From the NCBI GenBank assembly GCA_002325375.1, contig DCRZ01000002.1:434001-498000 (forward strand): a DNA stretch of 64,000 nt. The letters are read 5' to 3'. The stretch comes from Rhodospirillaceae bacterium UBA1479. Its GTDB lineage: Bacteria > Pseudomonadota > Alphaproteobacteria > Rhodospirillales > Casp-alpha2. The notes under the pieces were generated by a model. That model was not told the origin of the DNA, ran no database searches, and saw nothing but the letters and a program-made list of their open reading frames with translations. Each line of letters begins with the position of its first letter. The first letter of the stretch is position 1. The position numbers and the translations under genes are program-made. Positions 58,941-64,000 of the stretch are shown here, one piece after another.

Positions 58941-60507
58941 TCGCAGGCTGAATTGCGCCGTCTACACGCGCAAGTCGTCCGAGGAGGGGCTGGAGCAGGA
59001 ATTCAATTCGCTGGATGCCCAGCGCGAGGCCTGCGAGGCCTACGTCGCCAGCCAGAAGCACGAGGGATGGCGGCTCCTAAAGGATCGTTACGACGACGGC
59101 GGTATCTCCGGTGGCACCATGGAGCGGCCGGGGCTGCAGCGCCTCCTCGCCGACGTGGCGGCGGGCAAGGTGCAGATCGTCGTCGTCTACAAGGTGGACC
59201 GGCTGACCCGCGCGCTCGCCGACTTCGCCAAGATCATCGAGGTCTTCGACGCCCAGGGCGCCTCCTTCGTCTCCGTCACCCAGCAGTTCAACACGACCAC
59301 CTCCATGGGCCGGCTCACCCTCAACGTGCTGCTCTCCTTCGCCCAGTTCGAACGCGAGGTCACGGGCGAGCGCATCCGCGACAAGATCGCGGCTTCGAAG
59401 CGCAAGGGCATGTGGATGGGCGGCAACCCGCCGCTCGGCTACGACTGCCGGGACCGCAAGCTGGAAGTGGTTGAGGCGGAGGCGGAAACCGTCCGCCACA
59501 TCTTCAGGCGTTACGCCGCCCTTGGCAACGTGCGGACGCTGAAGGCCGACCTGGATGCCGCCGGCATCGTCAGCAAGCTATGGACCTCGGCCAGCGGCCG
59601 CCGTGTCGGCGGCAAACCCTTCGCCCGGGGCGCCCTCTACCACCTCCTGCAGAACCGCCTCTACCTGGGCGAGATCATCCACAAGGGTCAGACCCACCCG
59701 GGCCAGCACGCCGCCATCGTCGATCAATCGCTCTGGGACGAGGTGCAGGCAAAGCTCGCCGCCAACCGGATCAACCGCAAGCGCGGCACCAACACCAGGG
59801 ACCCCAGCCTGCTTGCCGGCATCCTGTTCGACGAACACGGCCGCCGCCTGACGCCAAGTCACGCCAACAAGGGAGGCCGCCGCTACCGCTACTACGTCAC
59901 CGACCCACGGGACGATGGCCGCATTCCGGCAATCCGCCTTCCGGCCAAGGAGGTGGAGAACGCAGTCCTTTCGGAGTTGAGGCGATATCTGGAAAGTGAA
60001 TGTATTCGGCAAGGCCGCAGTCTGGTTGGAGATAGTGATTGCCTGAGCTTCTTGCGATCGGACGTAATCAAGGTCGTCCTTGGTGAGGCGGAGATCGAAG
60101 TATTGCTTAAGGCGCCGAACGACAGCGAGGAACATTCCTTATGTGTGCCTTACACGCTTCGGCGAAGAGGCGTTGAAACCAAGCTGGTTCTGGACCCCGA
60201 TATACACCCGCGTCAATCCAACCCGGATCCGGCGTTGATCAGAGGAATTGCCAAGGCCTTCATGTGGAACAAACGACTAATGGCTGGCGACCCGTCGTCT
60301 CTACGCACGTTGGCGCGCGCTGAAGGCGTCAGTGTTCGCTACATCCAGAAGCTTCTGCCACTCGCATACCTAAGTCCAAGCATCGTAGGCGTAATCCTCG
60401 AGGGGCATCAGCCTCGCGATCTAACTTTGGAGGCGCTTGTCAATTCGGAAGTGCCTGTTGATTGGAAAAGTCAGGCCACAATGTTCCGGTTCCTCCATTG
60501 CTTTTGA
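58930..60507 (+). CDS. Large serine recombinase
   Basis: The 525-residue protein has the resolvase/invertase catalytic domain with nucleophile Ser in AVYTRKSSEEGLEQEFNSLD (about residues 9-28). QLERLLADVAAGKVQIVVVYKVDRLTRALADFA and FAQFEREVTGERIRDKI are the next conserved blocks. A recombinase domain (YHLLQNRLYLGEIIHKGQTH, about 236-256) is followed by a linker and a C-terminal helical region (SVRYIQKLLPLAYLSPSIV). It probably moves the cassette. Third-position GC drops sharply at about 59960 (residue 343), so the C-terminal 180 residues have different base composition, hinting at a chimera. Length is typical of the group. Confidence 0.9.
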   Translation: MAADRRLNCAVYTRKSSEEGLEQEFNSLDAQREACEAYVASQKHEGWRLLKDRYDDGGISGGTMERPGLQRLLADVAAGKVQIVVVYKVDRLTRALADFAKIIEVFDAQGASFVSVTQQFNTTTSMGRLTLNVLLSFAQFEREVTGERIRDKIAASKRKGMWMGGNPPLGYDCRDRKLEVVEAEAETVRHIFRRYAALGNVRTLKADLDAAGIVSKLWTSASGRRVGGKPFARGALYHLLQNRLYLGEIIHKGQTHPGQHAAIVDQSLWDEVQAKLAANRINRKRGTNTRDPSLLAGILFDEHGRRLTPSHANKGGRRYRYYVTDPRDDGRIPAIRLPAKEVENAVLSELRRYLESECIRQGRSLVGDSDCLSFLRSDVIKVVLGEAEIEVLLKAPNDSEEHSLCVPYTLRRRGVETKLVLDPDIHPRQSNPDPALIRGIAKAFMWNKRLMAGDPSSLRTLARAEGVSVRYIQKLLPLAYLSPSIVGVILEGHQPRDLTLEALVNSEVPVDWKSQATMFRFLHCF

Positions 60508-60571
60508 CCGCTCGGTTCAGTTTGGTGCGGGCGCCTTCCTAGCTTATAGTTGTAGTGTTGGAGGCGGGTTG

Positions 60572-61375
60572 ATGTTCAATTGGTTTCGTCCGAAGAACAG
60601 CGCTGACCGCAATTTTTCAAAACGCTTCAAAGGCGATGATGCGGTAAAAGCCTTCGTTGCAGACTGTGCACACTGTGGGCATCACCTTGGGTCTAACGTC
60701 TCATCGATAATCTCAGAGTATTGCGACGGCGAGCAGGGACGCCCGACGCTTTCCGACATGCTTTCACGGCCCTTGATGTCGTTTGCTGGTGACGTTTTTG
60801 AAGCCGGGAGGCGTTCACTTTTTGAAGCCCATTGCTACGCGATCGTTCTCTCGGTAGCCCAGGACGTTCTCTATCGATCTAAAACCCCCTATGGGGAAGT
60901 CCGATTTATCGTCAGCGATATTTCGAGGGCGGTCGCTGAAGAAGAGGTTGGGCCGGGCAAGGTGGGGAATGCGCCTAGTCCACGCCCTGCCCCTGGTGTG
61001 CACGTATCCTGGAGACCGGGGACATTGGTGGGAGGCGTTGCGTCTCAACAGTTGACTTTGGTTCAACGCTACGCGCGGATGAAATCTGTCGAAGGGAAGT
61101 TGGCAATGTTCTGCCTTGCGTTGGGGCTTGTTCCGCCCGGAGAAGGCATCGGAATGAAAATTTTGGAGGAGGTGCCTGGTTCCAGGCATGGAAATATCGC
61201 CAGTTACGATCTGGTCGGTTATCGGACTCCGGATACTGAAGAGATCGATGAATGGTCGGATGACCTTGAAATCTTGGACCCAGAAGAAGTCCTCGCGGCT
61301 CTCCCTCCAGATATCCGTGACGCCATGTTGGCGGAAATTTCAAGCCTCGACCCGTTCACTAAACCATCCTCATGA
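60572..61375 (+). CDS. Hypothetical protein downstream of the recombinase
   Basis: I do not recognise this 267-residue protein. It has a CAHCGHH motif (about residues 33-39) that could bind zinc, a segment SRPLMSFAGDVFEAGRRSLFEAHCYAI of likely helical character and an acidic C-terminus (DLEILDPEEVLAALPPDIRDAML). ATG 60572 is chosen for GGAGGCGG five bases upstream; the earlier in-frame start at 60437 overlaps the recombinase gene. It lies between the recombinase and tRNA-Ser with a lower GC content than both flanks and could be cargo of the mobile cassette. Confidence 0.6.
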   Translation: MFNWFRPKNSADRNFSKRFKGDDAVKAFVADCAHCGHHLGSNVSSIISEYCDGEQGRPTLSDMLSRPLMSFAGDVFEAGRRSLFEAHCYAIVLSVAQDVLYRSKTPYGEVRFIVSDISRAVAEEEVGPGKVGNAPSPRPAPGVHVSWRPGTLVGGVASQQLTLVQRYARMKSVEGKLAMFCLALGLVPPGEGIGMKILEEVPGSRHGNIASYDLVGYRTPDTEEIDEWSDDLEILDPEEVLAALPPDIRDAMLAEISSLDPFTKPSS

Positions 61376-61516
61376 CGACCGGCAAACGGGCCGGGAGAGA
61401 CACTCGGTGCAAATCCGCGGAAATCCGCGCGAACTTGGTCTCCCGGCGATCCTCGCGCGGGACAACCCAGCCATATCTATTTGAATTTTAGCGGTTTTTC
61501 GGAAGGTCGCCGACGA

Positions 61517-61533
61517 CCGCCGTTTGACGGCGG
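61517..61533 (-). terminator. Hairpin beyond the tRNA-Ser 3' end
   Basis: CCGCCGT, loop TTG, ACGGCGG: seven base pairs. It lies six bases past the 3' end of the tRNA on the minus strand. No clear T run follows, so its role as a terminator is uncertain. Confidence 0.45.
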
Positions 61534-61539
61534 ACGGAA

Positions 61540-61629
<90 letters not shown>

Positions 61630-61971
61630 TAAAGCCCTGAAAAGTTGCGTCTTTTCAGAAGCCCGGCGGCGTCCGCCAAGACGCCGCCCGATATGTCGAA
61701 ACCAAATATGGTCCGGGAACGCCCCTTTATAGCCGCGAATTTTTCCCTGTCCACTGGTTCGTCGCAGGGGATAAGTTGCGCGCCTCGTGGCGGGCGTCGC
61801 CGAGACGGCCGCCGGAGGCCGTCAGGGGCGCCGGAACGCCTGCGTTTCCGGGCGTTACGGCCATTGACTTATGGGATTTGGCGGCTATAGTGCCGCCCTT
61901 CTGCCGATCCATAACGGGCGGTGGAATTAAAATAACCAAACAAGATCAACAATTAATAGGGTTCTGAAACG
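61630..61971. other. Intergenic region between tRNA-Ser and rplU
   Basis: About 340 GC-rich bases. It contains the rplU promoter at 61864-61891. The stretch 61785-61860 has several short inverted arms (GGCGTCGCC, GACGGCC/GGCCGTC) and might be a leader, but no known riboswitch or ribosomal-protein leader structure was confirmed. No supported gene. Confidence 0.6.
61864..61891 (+). promoter_or_regulatory. Sigma-70-type promoter of rplU
   Basis: TTGACT (61864-61869), 16-base spacer, TATAGT (61886-61891). The leader to the ATG at 61972 is about 75 bases, long enough for L21 autoregulation, but no specific structure is claimed. Confidence 0.75.
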
Positions 61972-62478
61972 ATGTACGCGGTTATCAAAACCGGCGGTAA
62001 GCAGTATCGAGTGACGTCGGGTGACGTCATTATCGTGGAAAAGCTGCTTGGCGAGCCGGGCGAAACGATTGAAGTTGGCCAGGTGATGATGCTGGGCGAA
62101 GAGGGCAAGGCCCCCACGTTCGGCACCCCCGTGGTCGAGAAGGCTGCCGTGTTCGCCGAAGTGCTGGAACAGCAGAAGGGCGACAAGATTCTGATCTTCA
62201 AAAAGAAGCGGCGCCACAACTACCGCCGCCTCAAGGGTCATCGGCAGTTCGAGACGGTGCTGCGCATCGTCGATGTGAGCGCCACCGGCACCAAGCCGGC
62301 CGCGGCCAAGAAGGCGGCGCCGAAGAAGGCCGACGCCGAACCCGCCGCCGACGCCAAGCCGGCGAAAAAGGAATCCAAGGCGGCCGCCGACAAGGCTGAC
62401 GCCAAACCGGCCGCGAAGAAGCCCGCGGCCAAGAAGGCCCCCGCCAAGAAAGCCGCCCCCAAAAAGGGCGAGGAATAA
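61972..62478 (+). CDS. rplU: 50S ribosomal protein L21
   Basis: The first 100 residues are classic L21: MYAVIKTGGKQYRVTSGDVI, the VGQVMMLGEEGKAPTFGTPVVEKAAV region and KKRRHNYRRLKGHRQ. It continues with an unusual Lys/Ala-rich tail of about 65 residues (KPAAAKKAAPKKADAEPAAD and similar), bringing the length to 168. Such tails occur in Rhodospirillales and relatives. L21 binds 23S rRNA in the large subunit. The gene is 13 bases before rpmA. The start has no clear Shine-Dalgarno. Confidence 0.97.
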   Translation: MYAVIKTGGKQYRVTSGDVIIVEKLLGEPGETIEVGQVMMLGEEGKAPTFGTPVVEKAAVFAEVLEQQKGDKILIFKKKRRHNYRRLKGHRQFETVLRIVDVSATGTKPAAAKKAAPKKADAEPAADAKPAKKESKAAADKADAKPAAKKPAAKKAPAKKAAPKKGEE

Positions 62479-62491
62479 GGAGTAGTCACCG

Positions 62492-62749
62492 ATGGCACAT
62501 AAGAAATCCGGTGGTAGTTCGCGCAACGGCCGCGACTCAGAAGGCCGCCGCCTGGGCTTGAAGAAGTCCGGCGGTCAGGCTGTCGAGCCCGGCAACATCA
62601 TCGTGCGTCAGCGCGGCACCAAGTATCACCCCGGCGAAAACGTCGGCATCGGCAAGGATCACACGATCTTCGCCATGGCCGAAGGCCGGGTGAAGTTCGC
62701 GACCAAGGCCAAGGGCCGTACCTACATTTCGGTGGAGCCGTCGGTCTGA
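62492..62749 (+). CDS. rpmA: 50S ribosomal protein L27
   Basis: The 85-residue protein begins MAHKKSGGSSRNGRDSEGRR, the L27 N-terminus that reaches the peptidyl transferase centre, then GGQAVEPGNIIVRQRGTKYHPG and a short end (GRTYISVEPSV). It is normal length. AAGGAG nine bases before the start supports the call. It follows rplU and is ended by a strong terminator. Confidence 0.98.
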   Translation: MAHKKSGGSSRNGRDSEGRRLGLKKSGGQAVEPGNIIVRQRGTKYHPGENVGIGKDHTIFAMAEGRVKFATKAKGRTYISVEPSV

Positions 62750-62782
62750 CGGACTGAACGGCCATTCGCGACTTGAAATGCG

Positions 62783-62813
62783 CGGGGGAATGGCCAGCCA
62801 TTCCCCCGTTTTT
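62783..62813 (+). terminator. Rho-independent terminator after rpmA
   Basis: CGGGGGAATGG (62783-62793), loop CCAG, CCATTCCCCCG (62798-62808), then TTTTT. An 11-bp perfect stem. Confidence 0.92.
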
Positions 62814-62843
62814 CGTGTCGGATGCAAGGTGTAGGTTCTCGCA

Positions 62844-63899
62844 ATGAAATTCCTCGACGAAGCGAAGGTGTTCGTGAAAAGCGGCGACGGCGGCAGCGGC
62901 TGCATGTCGTTCCGGCGCGAGAAGTACATCGAATTCGGCGGCCCCGACGGCGGCGACGGCGGGCGCGGCGGCGACGTCATCATCGAATGCGCCGACGGCC
63001 TGAACACGTTGATCGATTTCCGCTATCAGCAGCATTTCAAGGCCGGGCGCGGCAACCACGGCATGGGCAAGAACCGCACCGGCGGCGGCGGCAAGGACAT
63101 TACCCTCAAGGTGCCCGTCGGCACGCAGATCCTGGACGACGACAAGGAAACCGTGCTGGCCGACATGACCCGCGTGGGCCAGCGCATCGTCCTGCTGAAG
63201 GGCGGCGACGGCGGGTTCGGCAACGCGCGGTTCAAGACATCGACCAACCAGGCTCCGCGCAAGACCATTCCCGGCTTTCCCGGCGAGGAACGCTGGATCT
63301 GGCTGCGCCTGAAGCTGATCGCCGACGCCGGCCTGGTCGGCCTGCCCAACGCGGGCAAGTCGACCTTCCTGGCGGCCTCATCGCGGGCCAAGCCGAAGAT
63401 CGCCGATTATCCCTTCACCACCCTGCACCCCAACCTGGGCGTGGTCATGGTCGACCAATGGTCCTTCGTGCTGGCCGACATCCCGGGCCTGATCGAGGGC
63501 GCCAGCGAGGGGGCGGGCCTGGGCACGCGCTTTCTCGGCCATGTCGAACGCTGCCGCGTGCTGCTGCATCTGGTCGACGGCACTCAGGAAGATGTCGCGG
63601 CGGCCTACCGGCAGGTGCGCCATGAAATGAAGGCCTACGGCAGCGGTCTGGCCGACAAGACCGAAATCGTGGCCCTTAACAAATGCGACGCCCTGACCGA
63701 CGACGAGATCAAGGAACAGCGCAAGAAGCTGGCCCGGGCGGCCAGGTGCAAGATGGCCGACGTGATGCTGGTGTCCGGCGTGTCCGGCAAGGGTGTGCCC
63801 GAGGTGCTGCGCGCCTTGGTTGCCGAGATCGGCGGCGCACAGGATGCCGAGAAAGCTGCCGAAGCGGGCCCGGCGGAGGAGGAGGCCTGGCGGCCATGA
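62844..63899 (+). CDS. obgE: GTPase Obg/CgtA
   Basis: This 351-residue GTPase has the Gly-rich Obg fold at the N-terminus (KSGDGGSGCMSFRREKYIEFGGPDGGDGG and later GNHGMGKNRTGGGGKDI). The G domain contains GLVGLPNAGKSTFLAA (P-loop, about residues 165-180), ADIPGLIEGA (G3) and NKCD (G4). The C-terminus is a short acidic tail, shorter than in proteins with an OCT domain. It binds the 50S subunit in ribosome assembly and stress control. The ATG at 62844 begins MKFLDEAKVFVKSG. Its stop overlaps the proB start (ATGA). Confidence 0.97.
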   Translation: MKFLDEAKVFVKSGDGGSGCMSFRREKYIEFGGPDGGDGGRGGDVIIECADGLNTLIDFRYQQHFKAGRGNHGMGKNRTGGGGKDITLKVPVGTQILDDDKETVLADMTRVGQRIVLLKGGDGGFGNARFKTSTNQAPRKTIPGFPGEERWIWLRLKLIADAGLVGLPNAGKSTFLAASSRAKPKIADYPFTTLHPNLGVVMVDQWSFVLADIPGLIEGASEGAGLGTRFLGHVERCRVLLHLVDGTQEDVAAAYRQVRHEMKAYGSGLADKTEIVALNKCDALTDDEIKEQRKKLARAARCKMADVMLVSGVSGKGVPEVLRALVAEIGGAQDAEKAAEAGPAEEEAWRP

Positions 63900-64000
63900 C
63901 CGGGACTCCCGCCCTCGCGGACGGTACGCGGGTCATCGTCAAGATCGGCTCGGCCCTGCTGGTCGACAAGGAACGCGGCACCGTCAAGCGCGCCTGGCTG
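63896..64000 (+). CDS. proB: Glutamate 5-kinase, 3' end outside window
   Basis: Only the first 35 codons are visible. They read RVIVKIGSALLVDKERGT, the N-terminal ATP/substrate-binding strand of glutamate 5-kinase (the first step of proline synthesis), followed by VKRAWL. The conserved place after obgE, with an ATGA overlap, supports the call. The rest of the gene lies to the right of the window. Confidence 0.9.
   Translation, partial: MTGTPALADGTRVIVKIGSALLVDKERGTVKRAWL

Noticed and set aside
61411..61432. Short tandem repeat AAATCCGCG twice, possible CRISPR or att core
   Set aside because: Only two partial copies of nine bases; no array and no second copy elsewhere in view.

Overview
The window is alphaproteobacterial. 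The right end has the conserved order tRNA-Ser, rplU, rpmA, obgE, proB, and RplU carries a long Lys/Ala-rich tail as in many Rhodospirillales. That order-level placement is inference. The right-hand core is very GC-rich; the rest is visibly less GC-rich and looks like accessory DNA (metal resistance, defence, phage-like cassette). No rRNA, CRISPR array or intact insertion sequence was seen.

Bases 1-23.9 kb hold a metal-responsive region. Seven near-identical MerR/CueR-type promoters (TTGACC, a 19-bp spacer carrying a CCTCC/GGAGG dyad, then a -10) stand before a small orphan gene; a YHS/DUF5676 pair followed by decayed MBL-hydrolase and PRPP-synthetase genes; a DUF3141-ackA-pta-phaC-fabI metabolic operon; a beta-propeller/DUF2933/methyltransferase/Rieske/cytochrome c/nhaA operon; a lipoprotein/APC-permease operon; a Cu P-type ATPase-cueR-cytochrome c operon; and a SHOCT gene. 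The MerR-type genes available to act on them are cueR at 22.6 kb and a partial gene at the left edge.

Bases 24-41.3 kb continue with copper and heavy-metal functions: a cupredoxin, the multicopper oxidase CopA and outer-membrane CopB, a second Tat-type multicopper oxidase, a TVP38 membrane protein, an OmpR/EnvZ-type two-component system divergent from a porin, a His-rich two-repeat secreted protein, and an RND heavy-metal efflux tripartite system ending in a lipoprotein paralogous to the one at 18.2 kb. The porin and the His-rich protein share a paired TGTGAC-N5-GTTTC-like element that may be the site of the adjacent response regulator.

Bases 41.7-53.5 kb form a defence island: qatABC (KAP ATPase, QatB, QueC-like QatC; no TatD-type qatD seen) on the plus strand, a dead IS3-family remnant, and a complete Wadjet type I operon jetABCD on the minus strand. 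Bases 53.8-60.5 kb are a phage-like or mobile cassette without structural genes: ParB-domain DNA methyltransferase, DUF5681, terminase large subunit, DUF3489, DUF2924 and a large serine recombinase, with strongly structured non-coding DNA before several of the genes. A hypothetical gene and tRNA-Ser(CGA) then lead into the core rplU-rpmA-obgE-proB cluster; proB runs off the window.
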